Part shown: piece by piece, positions 1 to 8,770 of the stretch
Layout of the letters: each line of letters starts with the position of its first letter
Position numbering within the stretch: position 1 is the first letter of the stretch
Assembly: GCA_029245955.1 (NCBI GenBank)
Contig: JAQWOH010000064.1
Span: forward strand, 1-45,948
Direction: 5' to 3'
Length of the DNA: 45,948 nt
Source: Fuerstiella sp.
Lineage (GTDB): Bacteria > Planctomycetota > Planctomycetia > Planctomycetales > Planctomycetaceae
Notes under the pieces: model-generated
The model's input: only the letters and a program-made list of their open reading frames with translations
Databases searched by the model: none
What the model was told of the DNA's origin: nothing
Made by a program: the position numbers and the translations under genes

Positions 1-2
1 TT

Positions 3-1112
3 GACCTGAAGCATCAGTATTCGCTCTATCAGGCTGAAATTGATGAACGAATGCGTGCGGTGCTTGAGCACAGTCGTTTCATCATGGGACCGGAGATTCC
101 CGAGCTCGAAACAGAGCTGGCGAATTACGCGGGCACAAAGCACGCTGTAACGGTCTCCAGCGGGACGGCCAGTCTTGAGATTGCTCTGCGAGCCTTGGGG
201 GTTGGGCCAGGTGACGAAGTGGTCACCGTTCCATTTACGTGGATCAGCAGTGCTGAGGTGATCAAGTTGGTCGGTGCGACTCCCGTGTTTGTCGACATCG
301 AAGCTGACTCATTCAACATGAATGTTGATCTGCTTGAGGCGGCCATCACTCCCCGTACAAAGGCGATCCTTCCCGTCTGCCTGTTCGGCCAGTTGCCGGA
401 CTTCACCAGGATGAGCAGCATAGCTGCGAAATACGGCGTACCGATTCTGGAAGACGGTGCCCAAAGCTTTGGGGCGACTCAGAACGGACGTCGCAGCTGC
501 TCGTTCACCACCGTTGGCAGCACCAGCTTCTTTCCCGCAAAACCCCTTGGTTGTTTTGGAGACGGCGGAGCTTTGTTCACCGACGATGATGAACTGGCGA
601 CCTCTCTGCGGGCCATTCGTACTCACGGCGGCACCAGGCGGCATCATCATACACTGGTTGGAACAAACGGCCGTATGGATACTCTGCAGGCTGCTGTCGT
701 GTTGGCCAAGCTGCCTCACTTTGAGCAGGAAGTGCGGAACCGCGGGGAAATCGGAGCTCGGTATTCTGATCTGTTGCGGGACGACTGCGATGTTCCGGAA
801 GTCGACGTTGGCAACACACATGTCTACGCTCAGTACACGATCCGTGTTCCTGATCGGGACTTTGTCGCTGCCTCGTTGAAGGAGCAGGGGATTCCGTCTG
901 CCGTGTACTATCCCAAATGTCTACACGAGCAGCCGATCTTCGCGGACCTGGGGTATGAGTACGGGGCTTTTCCAGAGTCCGAAAAGGCATCGCAAGAAGT
1001 ACTGAGTCTCCCGATGCACCCGTTTCTCAGCGAATCCGATCAGGATCGTGTTGTTGGTGCGGTCAAGTCGGCCATTGCAAACATCGACAGCCGTGCTGCT
1101 CAGGCAGCCTGA
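3..1112 (+). CDS. DegT/DnrJ/EryC1/StrS sugar aminotransferase, WbpE-like (5' partial)
   Basis: This is a PLP-dependent nucleotide-sugar aminotransferase. The reading frame is open to the left edge: codons from position 3 give DLKHQYSLYQAEIDERM, the usual N-terminus of the family just after the first few residues, so the gene begins outside the window and ATG 51 is internal. Visible motifs are FIMGPEIPELE, the SSGTASLEIALRALG cofactor pocket, the EDGAQSFGA segment and the FFPAKPLGCFGDGG segment carrying the Schiff-base lysine. By context it would aminate the 3-keto sugar made by the next gene, UDP-3-keto-GlcNAcA to UDP-GlcNAc3NA, as WbpE does. The next gene begins 39 bases downstream, so the two are probably co-transcribed. 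The family is certain; the substrate is inferred from neighbours. Confidence 0.93.
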   Translation, partial: DLKHQYSLYQAEIDERMRAVLEHSRFIMGPEIPELETELANYAGTKHAVTVSSGTASLEIALRALGVGPGDEVVTVPFTWISSAEVIKLVGATPVFVDIEADSFNMNVDLLEAAITPRTKAILPVCLFGQLPDFTRMSSIAAKYGVPILEDGAQSFGATQNGRRSCSFTTVGSTSFFPAKPLGCFGDGGALFTDDDELATSLRAIRTHGGTRRHHHTLVGTNGRMDTLQAAVVLAKLPHFEQEVRNRGEIGARYSDLLRDDCDVPEVDVGNTHVYAQYTIRVPDRDFVAASLKEQGIPSAVYYPKCLHEQPIFADLGYEYGAFPESEKASQEVLSLPMHPFLSESDQDRVVGAVKSAIANIDSRAAQAA

Positions 1113-1151
1113 TGCAGACGCCATTTTTTGTCAGTTAATACGAAAGGCAAC

Positions 1152-2807
1152 ATGATGCGAACACGCGACCTAGCACTGATCGGAGCGGGCTATTGGGGCA
1201 AGAACCTTGCCCGGAACTTCCTGAACCTGGGGGCTCTCCATACACTCTGTGACAGCAATCCTGAAACGCTTGCCGCATATGGAAAGGAATATGCGGACGT
1301 CAGGCAGGAGCAGTCATTTGACCATGTGCTCGCGAACCCGGAGGTCTCCAGGGTTGCGATTGCGGCTCCCGCAGTGCATCACTTCAACCTTGCGAGTGCG
1401 GCTTTGGAGGCGGGCAAAGACGTCTATGTGGAAAAACCGTTGTGCCTGAATCCCGACGACGCCAAAGCGTTAATCGAGATTGCGAAAAAAAACGGGCGTG
1501 TGTTGATGGTTGGCCATTTGCTGCAGTACCACGCATATGTTGAAAAGCTTAATGAAATGGTTCGTGGCGGTGAACTTGGCAAGTTGTACTACGTCACTTC
1601 CAACCGGCTTAATCTTGGAAAGATTCGGCAGGAAGAGAACTCATTGTGGAGTTTTGCGCCCCACGACATCTCGGTGATTCTTGGATTGGCCGGGGGCCTT
1701 CCCGACGAAGTCGTCTGTCACGGCGAACAGTATCTGACCGATGGTGTTGCTGATACCACACTCACGCAGCTGAAGTTCAGCAGCGGACTTCGTGCTCATG
1801 TTTACGTCAGCTGGCTGAATCCATTCAAGGAACAAAAGTTGACGGTTGTGGGTTCCGACGGGATGGCGGTCTTTGATGACACGAAGCCGTGGGATCAGAA
1901 ACTCATTGTGTATCGGAAATACCTGACGTGGACGGAAGGTAACTTCCCAACGGTGAACAAACGCGACGGTGAGGCGATCCTTGTCGAACAGTCGGAGCCA
2001 CTGAAGAGCGAATGCCAGCACTTTATTGACTGCTGCGACGCCCGGAACATTCCCCGGACGGACGGCGCTGAAGGCCTGCGTGTTCTGCAGGTTCTGGATG
2101 CCGCTCAAAAGAGCCTGGACACCGGCGGGGCGGCAGTGTCACCGTCCGAGAGTGCTACGGACAGCAAGTTTTTTGCTCACTCAACGGCCACCATTGACAG
2201 CGGCGCCACTGTCGGCAACGCGACCAAGGTGTGGCACTACTCGCACATCAGTGATCAGGCGACTATTGGCACGCGCTGTAATATCGGGCAGAACGTCTTC
2301 GTGGCTCCCACCGTTGAAATTGGTGACAACGTTAAGATTCAGAACAATGTGTCGGTATATGCCGGGACAACGATTGAAGACGATGTGTTTCTGGGGCCGT
2401 CGTGTGTTCTGACCAACGTTTCAAATCCACGAAGTCAGGTGGTTCGGCGCGACGCCTACGAAGATACAGTGATACGACGTGGCGCTACGGTTGGCGCAAA
2501 CGCCACGCTCGTTTGTGGAGTCACCATCGGTCGCTACGCATTTATTGCCGCCGGCGCCGTCGTCACCAAAGACGTGCCGGACTACGGCATTGTTATGGGT
2601 GTCCCCGCGAAACAAACCGGCTGGATGAGTCGCCATGGATGCAAATTGGAATTCGGGGCGAATGGGAAGGCGACGTGCATTGAGTCCGGATTGCGGTATT
2701 CATATGAGGCTAGTGGTGTGCGCTGTGATGATGTCGGTGAAGACGCGCCACTTCCGGCAGCGCAACCCTGCAGCGAAGCTTCCTACGAGATTTTCAGGGC
2801 TGCGTGA
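1152..2807 (+). CDS. Fused Gfo/Idh/MocA sugar dehydrogenase (WbpB-like) and hexapeptide N-acetyltransferase (WbpD-like)
   Basis: This bifunctional protein has 551 residues. Residues about 5-325 form a Gfo/Idh/MocA oxidoreductase with the NAD-binding GAGYWG motif (11-16), the EKP motif with Lys95, and an APHD motif with His171, the residues expected in WbpB/WlbA C3-dehydrogenases. After a short linker, residues about 340-500 form a left-handed beta-helix acyltransferase with the WbpD/WlbB-like strings NNVSVYAGTTIEDDVF and LTNVSNPRS and a GVPAK end, then a tail with two Cys. In known pathways these are separate proteins; here the open frame is continuous. The start is placed at ATG 1152 because GAAAGG lies about five bases upstream; a TTG at 1128 is the only longer option. 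With the upstream aminotransferase it would oxidise, aminate and acetylate C3 of UDP-GlcNAcA. Confidence 0.93.
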   Translation: MMRTRDLALIGAGYWGKNLARNFLNLGALHTLCDSNPETLAAYGKEYADVRQEQSFDHVLANPEVSRVAIAAPAVHHFNLASAALEAGKDVYVEKPLCLNPDDAKALIEIAKKNGRVLMVGHLLQYHAYVEKLNEMVRGGELGKLYYVTSNRLNLGKIRQEENSLWSFAPHDISVILGLAGGLPDEVVCHGEQYLTDGVADTTLTQLKFSSGLRAHVYVSWLNPFKEQKLTVVGSDGMAVFDDTKPWDQKLIVYRKYLTWTEGNFPTVNKRDGEAILVEQSEPLKSECQHFIDCCDARNIPRTDGAEGLRVLQVLDAAQKSLDTGGAAVSPSESATDSKFFAHSTATIDSGATVGNATKVWHYSHISDQATIGTRCNIGQNVFVAPTVEIGDNVKIQNNVSVYAGTTIEDDVFLGPSCVLTNVSNPRSQVVRRDAYEDTVIRRGATVGANATLVCGVTIGRYAFIAAGAVVTKDVPDYGIVMGVPAKQTGWMSRHGCKLEFGANGKATCIESGLRYSYEASGVRCDDVGEDAPLPAAQPCSEASYEIFRAA

Positions 2808-2828
2808 GTGTGACATCCGGACCGGAAT

Positions 2829-4166
2829 GTGGAGGTCGATCCAGGATGGAATAGCTTGAATCATTCAATACGTCAGACAGCCCGGTTTGCCAGACGGCCA
2901 CTTACATCAGTCCAACGCATTGCGGGGTCGAGTTTTGTTCGCGCCGTGGCGATGCTTTCGAGCGGTCAGACTTTGGCCGCCTTGATATCCATCGGAGCGG
3001 CTCCGATTCTCGGGCGGCTGTATCAGCCCGCAGAATACGGTGTGCTGGGAAGCTACATGGCTGTGGCCAGCGTGCTCTCCGGAATTGGGAACTGGCAGTA
3101 TTCCCAGGCCGTCATTGTCGAAGACCGTGAAAACAAGGCGCACACGCTGGTTCACCTTTGCGTAGTTACCACTTTGATAACGTCTTTGTTGTCAGCTGTA
3201 GTCGGCACTGCCATATACTTATACCCAACAACCTCTTTTCAGGCGGAGCGAAGTTGGTTTCTACTGCTACCACTCACGACGCTGATGGGGGGCGTCACCG
3301 CAGCGTGGTCTGCAATGGCTAACCGCAGAAGGCTATATCGCTTCATGGCCGCAACGCACCTTGCGTCGGTAGTCATTACTGTTTGTTCGTCGATCGCTTT
3401 TGGAATTGCCGGATTTGGATATGTCGGTCTGTTGGTTGCGTATCTTGTCGGTGCGACGGCGACATGTTTGATTCATGCTTCCATGTATTTCACGCTTCCT
3501 GATTGTAAAAAAATCAAGGTGGCACGTCGGCGCATGGTCGTGATGGCGTTCAAGCATCGTGATTTCGCTTTTTTTTCAACTCCGTCAGCGTTCGTAGGCA
3601 ATTTTGCGAGCCAACTGCCAATCTACGCACTGGGGCTTCAAACTGCCACGGGGATGATTGGTCTGTTTTCACGAGCTCGGCAATTGTTGAGTCTGCCCAT
3701 TACGCTGGTGGGCGGATCGATTGCTCAAGTTTTTCAGCGGCGAGCAGCAGCGGACTATGCGGAAATCGGCAACTGCGAAGCTGTTTTTCGGAAGACATTC
3801 TGGACTCTTCTCGGCTTGGGACTCGGGCCCACACTCTTGCTCGCTATTTCGTCACCATGGTTATTTGAGACCTTTCTGGGAGCTCACTGGCGCCCAGCTG
3901 GCGAGGTCGCCCGCGTGTTAGCACCGATGTTGTTGCTACGGCTTGTTAGTAGTCCACTATCCACCGTCTTTTACATTTGCGGTGCACAACGCGAAGATTT
4001 TCTGTTGTCGGTTGCCGGGTTATTGCTCACGGCGATCGCGATATGGCTTACGGTCGTGACGTTCCGATCAACGAAAGGTGTCGTGGTGGCGTTTTCTGCG
4101 AGTTATTCCCTCTTGTATTTCACATATCTTTGGCGGTCCTATGAGCTTTCAAAAAATGTCGAGTAA
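2829..4166 (+). CDS. Wzx-type polysaccharide flippase (MOP/MVF superfamily)
   Basis: This is a polytopic inner-membrane protein of up to 445 residues, with about twelve hydrophobic segments separated by short basic loops. The N-terminal segment FVRAVAMLSSGQTLAALISI followed by GRLYQPAEYGVLGSY is typical of oligosaccharide-repeat flippases, which turn undecaprenyl-linked repeat units across the membrane. The start is not fixed: GTG 2829 gives the longest frame, while TTG 2856 has AGGATGG a few bases upstream. By eye the DNA here and in the next gene looks more AT-rich than the flanking enzymes, which is common for O-antigen flippase genes. The next gene starts inside the 3' end of this one, which indicates one operon. 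Confidence 0.88.
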   Translation: MEVDPGWNSLNHSIRQTARFARRPLTSVQRIAGSSFVRAVAMLSSGQTLAALISIGAAPILGRLYQPAEYGVLGSYMAVASVLSGIGNWQYSQAVIVEDRENKAHTLVHLCVVTTLITSLLSAVVGTAIYLYPTTSFQAERSWFLLLPLTTLMGGVTAAWSAMANRRRLYRFMAATHLASVVITVCSSIAFGIAGFGYVGLLVAYLVGATATCLIHASMYFTLPDCKKIKVARRRMVVMAFKHRDFAFFSTPSAFVGNFASQLPIYALGLQTATGMIGLFSRARQLLSLPITLVGGSIAQVFQRRAAADYAEIGNCEAVFRKTFWTLLGLGLGPTLLLAISSPWLFETFLGAHWRPAGEVARVLAPMLLLRLVSSPLSTVFYICGAQREDFLLSVAGLLLTAIAIWLTVVTFRSTKGVVVAFSASYSLLYFTYLWRSYELSKNVE

Positions 4167-4971
4167 TTTGTTTGAAGAGCAGGTATACGAAATTGACGAA
4201 ATATGGGATCCAGAATGGTTCTCTCAGGGGGATCACGAACGATTTGCCACACTCGGTAAATTGGTCCCGGAGGACTCCGAAACATTGTTGGATGTCGGAT
4301 GTGGCAATGGCCTCTTTCTTTCCTCTCTGGCCAATGCCAGAGAATGGAAACGCATCTGCGGTTGCGACCGATCGAAGGCCGCTCTTTCGCACGTGACTGT
4401 TGAAAACCACCGAGCAGACATAGTGAACTTGCCATTCTACGAAAATGAATTCGAAGTCGTGTCATGTCAGGAAGTAATTGAACATTTACCGTCCGTGAGT
4501 TTCGAGAGTGCGCTTGACGAGTTAGCTCGCGTCGCGGAGAAGGCAATCGTAATCTCCGTCCCGTATGCAGAAGACATAAGGTCCAATCAAACTGAATGTC
4601 CATCCTGCTTTACTCGGTTTCATCCGGATTTTCACATGCAGTCTTTTGATGAGGATGCAATGAACCGGCTGTTTGCATCGAGAGGATTTCGCCCCGTTCT
4701 TGTGGAGAAGCTGGCGCCTTTCGATGTTAGTCGTCATTTTCAGTTCATGAAGCGTTTTCATACAAAGACGTTCCAAAAATTTACGATATGCCCCGTATGC
4801 GGATTCAACCAAAACGATGAGCTTAAGGATGAGTTGACGGTGCGTGCGGAGAATGCGCAGTCAGAACGCAAAGAACTGCGTCCGCCGTTAAGCGAACGTT
4901 TCAAACGTTTGGTAATACCGAGTTATAAATGCTACCGATGGATCGCTGCTGTTTACCGGGCGCAGTCATGA
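4141..4971 (+). CDS. Class I SAM-dependent methyltransferase
   Basis: This 276-residue protein has the SAM-binding motif I LLDVGCGNGLFLSSL near residue 50 and the motif II/III region FEVVSCQEVIEHLP, both typical of the Methyltransf_11/23 group. Two CxxC pairs (CPSC and CPVC) in the C-terminal half could bind a metal. The start is ATG 4141, which overlaps the end of the flippase gene by 26 bases; ATG 4156 is an alternative. Its stop overlaps the start of the next gene as ATGA. From context it probably methylates a sugar or glycan intermediate, but the acceptor cannot be read from the sequence. Confidence 0.85.
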   Translation: MSFQKMSSNLFEEQVYEIDEIWDPEWFSQGDHERFATLGKLVPEDSETLLDVGCGNGLFLSSLANAREWKRICGCDRSKAALSHVTVENHRADIVNLPFYENEFEVVSCQEVIEHLPSVSFESALDELARVAEKAIVISVPYAEDIRSNQTECPSCFTRFHPDFHMQSFDEDAMNRLFASRGFRPVLVEKLAPFDVSRHFQFMKRFHTKTFQKFTICPVCGFNQNDELKDELTVRAENAQSERKELRPPLSERFKRLVIPSYKCYRWIAAVYRAQS

Positions 4972-5588
4972 TTACGATCATTGACTATGGAGCCGGCAAT
5001 CTGCGATCGGTGCAGAACATGCTGCGGCACGTGGGCGCTGAAGCGACGATTGCAAGTACATCCGCCGAAATTGAAAAGGCCTCAAAGCTCATACTTCCGG
5101 GGGTAGGACACTTCGATTTCGGTATGAAGAATCTGGCGAGTTGTGGTCTGCTCGATGTACTGCACGACAAAGCGCTAAATCAGCAAACGCCGTTTCTCGG
5201 GATCTGTTTGGGAGCCCAATTGCTGACCCGCCGAAGCGAAGAAGGCGATTTGCCGGGGCTGGGATGGATTGCGGCCGACACACGCCGTTTTGACACATCG
5301 CGCCTGGATGATTCGTTACGTGTACCTCACATGGGATGGGCTGAGACCGAATACCAAAGCGAAAACCCTTTTGTTCAGGAAACCGGCGAAAAACCCCGGT
5401 ACTACTATGTGCATTCCTACCACATCGTATGTGACCGCCAGGAGGATGAATTGTGCCACGCAACACATGGCTATCGGTTTACTGCAGGCGTCCAGCGTGA
5501 CAATATTGCCGGAGTGCAGTTCCATCCGGAGAAGAGCCACAGATTCGGATCTGCTTTCCTCAAAAAGTTTGTCGATTTGCCATGCTGA
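4968..5588 (+). CDS. hisH: Glutamine amidotransferase subunit HisH-like (polysaccharide-type)
   Basis: This class I glutamine amidotransferase has 206 residues and begins MITIIDYGAGNLRSV. The nucleophile is Cys80 in GICLGAQLL, and the catalytic His186 and Glu188 are in QFHPEKSH, so glutaminase activity should be intact. It would release ammonia and channel it to its HisF partner. The start at ATG 4968 overlaps the preceding stop by four bases, and its own stop overlaps the start of hisF by seven bases. No other histidine gene is present. The neighbouring WbpG-family gene points instead to the P. aeruginosa-type role: supplying ammonia for making an acetamidino sugar. Confidence 0.93.
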   Translation: MITIIDYGAGNLRSVQNMLRHVGAEATIASTSAEIEKASKLILPGVGHFDFGMKNLASCGLLDVLHDKALNQQTPFLGICLGAQLLTRRSEEGDLPGLGWIAADTRRFDTSRLDDSLRVPHMGWAETEYQSENPFVQETGEKPRYYYVHSYHIVCDRQEDELCHATHGYRFTAGVQRDNIAGVQFHPEKSHRFGSAFLKKFVDLPC

Positions 5589-6352
5589 AGAATCGTGTTA
5601 TTCCGTGTCTGTTACTCCAGAATGGCGGGCTCGTAAAAACATCCAAATTTTCCAAACCGAAGTATGTTGGCGACCCGATCAATGCAATTCGAATCTTTAA
5701 CGATAAAGAGGTCGATGAATTGCTGGTACTCGACATTGCGGCGACAAAAGAGAATCGAGAACCCGACTACGACCTGATTGAACAGTTTGCCGGTGAATGT
5801 TTTATGCCGCTGGCCTATGGCGGCGGTATTCGAACCGCTGACCAGGTGCGCAGGTTATTCGCTCTTGGCGTTGAGAAGGTTTGTTTACAGAGTGCAGTCG
5901 TTGACGATCCCGAGATCATTCGTCGGTTATCCGAACAATTCGGTTCCCAGAGCATCATCGTCTCCGTAGACATAAAGCGTAACTGGCGAAATCGAGTTCA
6001 GCTGCATGATTTTCGCGCTGGAGGAGCGTCGAAAGTCGTATGGACAGATTTTGTCCGGCACGCGGTTGAGTTGGGTGCTGGCGAGATTCTGTTCAACGCT
6101 GTTCACCGCGATGGCACGATGTCGGGAATGGACGTGGAGGCCATCCGAGCAGCGAGCAAGCTGGCATCGGTACCATTAATCGCTGTCGGTGGGGCAAGGA
6201 ATCTAACTGATTTTCGATTGGCAATTGACGCGGGTGCTAGCGCTGTCAGTGCCGGCGCATTCTTCGTGTTTCACGGCCCACACCGCGCTGTGCTGATTAC
6301 ATATCCGTCATACGATGAGCTTCAAGGAGTGCTTGACGACGATGAAAAATGA
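5582..6352 (+). CDS. hisF: HisF-like cyclase subunit, polysaccharide-type (HisF2-like)
   Basis: This 256-residue TIM barrel is homologous to the imidazole-glycerol-phosphate synthase cyclase subunit. It starts MLKNRVIPCLLL. In histidine-pathway HisF this segment reads CLDV, with catalytic Asp11; here position 11 is Leu, while the second catalytic acid is kept as Asp130 in VSVDIKR. The phosphate-binding glycine motifs (AYGGGIRT, AVGGARN) are recognisable. Loss of Asp11 fits the branch of HisF proteins that passes ammonia to a WbpG-type amidotransferase instead of closing an imidazole ring. It overlaps hisH and the following WbpG-like gene, so all three are translationally coupled. Confidence 0.92.
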   Translation: MLKNRVIPCLLLQNGGLVKTSKFSKPKYVGDPINAIRIFNDKEVDELLVLDIAATKENREPDYDLIEQFAGECFMPLAYGGGIRTADQVRRLFALGVEKVCLQSAVVDDPEIIRRLSEQFGSQSIIVSVDIKRNWRNRVQLHDFRAGGASKVVWTDFVRHAVELGAGEILFNAVHRDGTMSGMDVEAIRAASKLASVPLIAVGGARNLTDFRLAIDAGASAVSAGAFFVFHGPHRAVLITYPSYDELQGVLDDDEK

Positions 6353-7532
6353 AGCGTACCAGGTTTGCACACGTTGCGTGATGGACACGACAGCTGCAGA
6401 CATTGAATTCAATGAAGACGGGCACTGTCATTACTGCGCCGAGTTTCTCGCCAAAGGGGAGCGGCTTTTTCGCTCGACGCCTGACGCCCGTAAAAAAGAG
6501 CTGGACGGGATTGTCGCCAGGATCAAGGCAAAGGGAAAACGAAAACCGTACGACTGTGTTATCGGTGTTTCCGGTGGAGTCGACAGTTCATGGCTGCTGG
6601 TGCAGGCGGTCTCATTGGGGCTGCGGCCGCTGGCGGTCCATATGGACAACGGATGGAACTCTGAGTTGGCACAAAACAACATTGCCAACCTGGTGCGAAA
6701 TCTGGGAATCGATCTGCACACACACGTCATCGATTGGCATGAATATAAGAACCTGATGCAGGCGTTCTTTGACGCTGATGTCATCGACGTCGAGCTGCTT
6801 TACGACAATGCGATGCTGGCGGTCAACCATCGTGCGGCAGTCAGGCATGGGCTCAGGTATATCCTTGCCGGATACAATAAGGCCACTGAGGGGATGGCAA
6901 TTCCACAGGAATGGAACTGGTTCAAATACGACAAGAGGAACATCAAGGCACTCGGCCGCCAATTTGGCAAGACGCGATTGCAGTCGTTTCCGGCTGTGGG
7001 AACGGTGGGGTACACGCTGAACAACTTTGTGCGCGGTATTCGATGGGTTGCTCCGTTGGATTTTATTGAATACAACAAAGAAGAAGCGGTACAGGCACTG
7101 ATCTCCGACTTTGGGTACAAGCCCTATCCCTACAAACACTATGAATCGATTTTTACACGATTCTACCAGGGGTTCATTTTGCCGGCCAAGTTTGGAATCG
7201 ACAAAAGGCGTGTCCACCTTGGAACGCTTGTTGTATCCGGACAGCTGTCCCGGGAGGACGCCGTAGCAAAACTCGAAGAGTCGCCCTATCCGTCCGAAGA
7301 TGCTCTGAATTCGGACAAGCAGTACTTCCTGAAGAAGATGGGCTGGACACCAGAGCAGCTTGACGACTACATCGCGCGCCCCGAAAAATCGCATAGTGTG
7401 TATGGCACAGAAAAGCCGTTGTGGGACTATCTGTATACAGATAGTAAGGACCGCTGGGCCTTCAGGGCAGTTTGGCGAGGATTGACGGGAATGAAACAAC
7501 TGACTAACGGTCAGTTGTTTCAGAGCCACTAG
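6342..7532 (+). CDS. wbpG: N-acetyl sugar amidotransferase, WbpG/PseA family
   Basis: This 396-residue protein has an N-terminal cysteine cluster (Cys9, Cys12, Cys29, Cys32; CTRC and CHYC), probably a zinc site, followed by the ATP-pyrophosphatase P-loop SGGVDSS at about 77-83. In the WbpG/PseA/LegG family the enzyme adenylates an N-acetyl group on a sugar and uses ammonia from HisH/HisF to make an acetamidino group. The start is taken as ATG 6342, overlapping hisF by 11 bases; ATG 6315 would overlap further. Together with the upstream amino-sugar genes the most likely product is an amidino derivative of ManNAc3NAcA. Confidence 0.92.
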   Translation: MKNEAYQVCTRCVMDTTAADIEFNEDGHCHYCAEFLAKGERLFRSTPDARKKELDGIVARIKAKGKRKPYDCVIGVSGGVDSSWLLVQAVSLGLRPLAVHMDNGWNSELAQNNIANLVRNLGIDLHTHVIDWHEYKNLMQAFFDADVIDVELLYDNAMLAVNHRAAVRHGLRYILAGYNKATEGMAIPQEWNWFKYDKRNIKALGRQFGKTRLQSFPAVGTVGYTLNNFVRGIRWVAPLDFIEYNKEEAVQALISDFGYKPYPYKHYESIFTRFYQGFILPAKFGIDKRRVHLGTLVVSGQLSREDAVAKLEESPYPSEDALNSDKQYFLKKMGWTPEQLDDYIARPEKSHSVYGTEKPLWDYLYTDSKDRWAFRAVWRGLTGMKQLTNGQLFQSH

Positions 7533-7592
7533 AACTTCACAGTGCGTGGGGCGATGGCTTCCACTATTTCACACTATTTACCGGGGCTATTC

Positions 7593-8693
7593 GTGCGTGT
7601 GGTAACTGTTGTCGGAGCCAGGCCGCAATTCGTGAAAGCGGGGGTTGTCTGTCGGGCATTCGGCCGACTCGGCATTGACGAATGCCTGGTACACACGGGA
7701 CAACACTTCGATGACAAGATGTCCGATGTGTTTTTCCGTGAACTTGATATCCCGGCGCCAAAATACAATCTGGGGATTCACAGTGTTAGCCATGGCGCAA
7801 TGACAGGGAGAATGCTGGAGCAAATCGAATCAGTGCTCCTTGACGAAAAGCCCGATTGGCTGGTCGTCTACGGCGATACCAACTCAACGCTCGCCGCAGC
7901 ACTCGCGGCAGCAAAACTTCATATCCCGGTTGCTCATGTGGAGGCAGGATTACGGTCGTGGAATCGTGCCATGCCGGAAGAAATCAATCGTGTTCTGACA
8001 GATCACGTGTCAAACGTCCTGTTCTGCTCAAGCGATGTCGGAGCGAAGAATCTGCAGGCAGAGGGAATCACCAGCGGCGTGCATGTCGTCGGTGATGTTA
8101 TGGCTGATGCCAGTCGACTGGCACGTGAGATTGTGAATGAAAATGGGACTCACTACCGAACGGCTATTCCCGATGGTATTGAGGAAGGAAGTTATGCTGT
8201 ACTCACGTTGCACCGAGCCGAAAACACGGATTCACCCACGCGACTATCACAAATCGTCCATGCTCTGAATTCACTCGAATTACCGATCGTGTTTCCGATT
8301 CATCCACGAACGGCAGCTGCCATCGATCAGGCCGGATTGCGGCTTGAACAACACGTCCATTGTGTCGAACCGCTGGGCTATTTGGGCATGATGGCAGTCC
8401 TACTGTCCGCTAGACTTGTTCTCACTGACTCCGGCGGACTGCAAAAAGAAGCTTACTGGGCCCGGATCCCGTGCGTCACGATTCGAGACGAAACGGAATG
8501 GACGGAGACCATCGAATCCGGATGGAATCAGTTGGTGACGATCGATCGAATATGCGAAGCGGTGGCGGAGAGCGAGCCATCGGATATACCGCCCGTGGCC
8601 TATGGCAGTGGGTATTCAGCCGACAGGATCGCGGCGTTCTTGCAGGACCAGCCTGTCGACGTCCTTGTCGCCCCTAGATCGCAAGGCATTTGA
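7593..8693 (+). CDS. Non-hydrolysing UDP-N-acetylglucosamine 2-epimerase, WbpI-like branch
   Basis: This is a WecB-superfamily epimerase of about 366 residues that begins VVTVVGARPQFVKAG. Residues matching the catalytic set of E. coli WecB are visible: Asp in VVYGDTNS, Glu in HVEAGLRS, Glu in MPEEINR and His in LHRAENTD. The GARPQF start and the SWNRAMPEEINR string put it in the branch with WbpI-type enzymes, in contrast to the second epimerase at 12.5 kb. By position it would convert UDP-GlcNAc3NAcA to UDP-ManNAc3NAcA. The start is uncertain: GTG 7593 has CGGGG just upstream and gives the usual N-terminus, while ATG 7554 and GTG 7542 would add 13 or 17 residues. Confidence 0.9.
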   Translation: MRVVTVVGARPQFVKAGVVCRAFGRLGIDECLVHTGQHFDDKMSDVFFRELDIPAPKYNLGIHSVSHGAMTGRMLEQIESVLLDEKPDWLVVYGDTNSTLAAALAAAKLHIPVAHVEAGLRSWNRAMPEEINRVLTDHVSNVLFCSSDVGAKNLQAEGITSGVHVVGDVMADASRLAREIVNENGTHYRTAIPDGIEEGSYAVLTLHRAENTDSPTRLSQIVHALNSLELPIVFPIHPRTAAAIDQAGLRLEQHVHCVEPLGYLGMMAVLLSARLVLTDSGGLQKEAYWARIPCVTIRDETEWTETIESGWNQLVTIDRICEAVAESEPSDIPPVAYGSGYSADRIAAFLQDQPVDVLVAPRSQGI

Positions 8694-8770
8694 ACGGCCG
8701 TGCACCGAACAAATCTTGCCCGTGCACTCTCTGAAACAATTTCTGTCTTTCGCTGTCTGAGGCGCTGTTG

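Noticed and set aside
4968..6352. hisH and hisF as part of a histidine operon
   Set aside because: No other his genes are present, the HisF copy lacks Asp11, and a WbpG-family gene overlaps hisF, so a glycan role fits better.
6612..7529. Long antisense frame of 305 codons opposite the WbpG-like gene
   Set aside because: It is a shadow of a well-supported gene, with no recognisable domain and no ribosome binding site.
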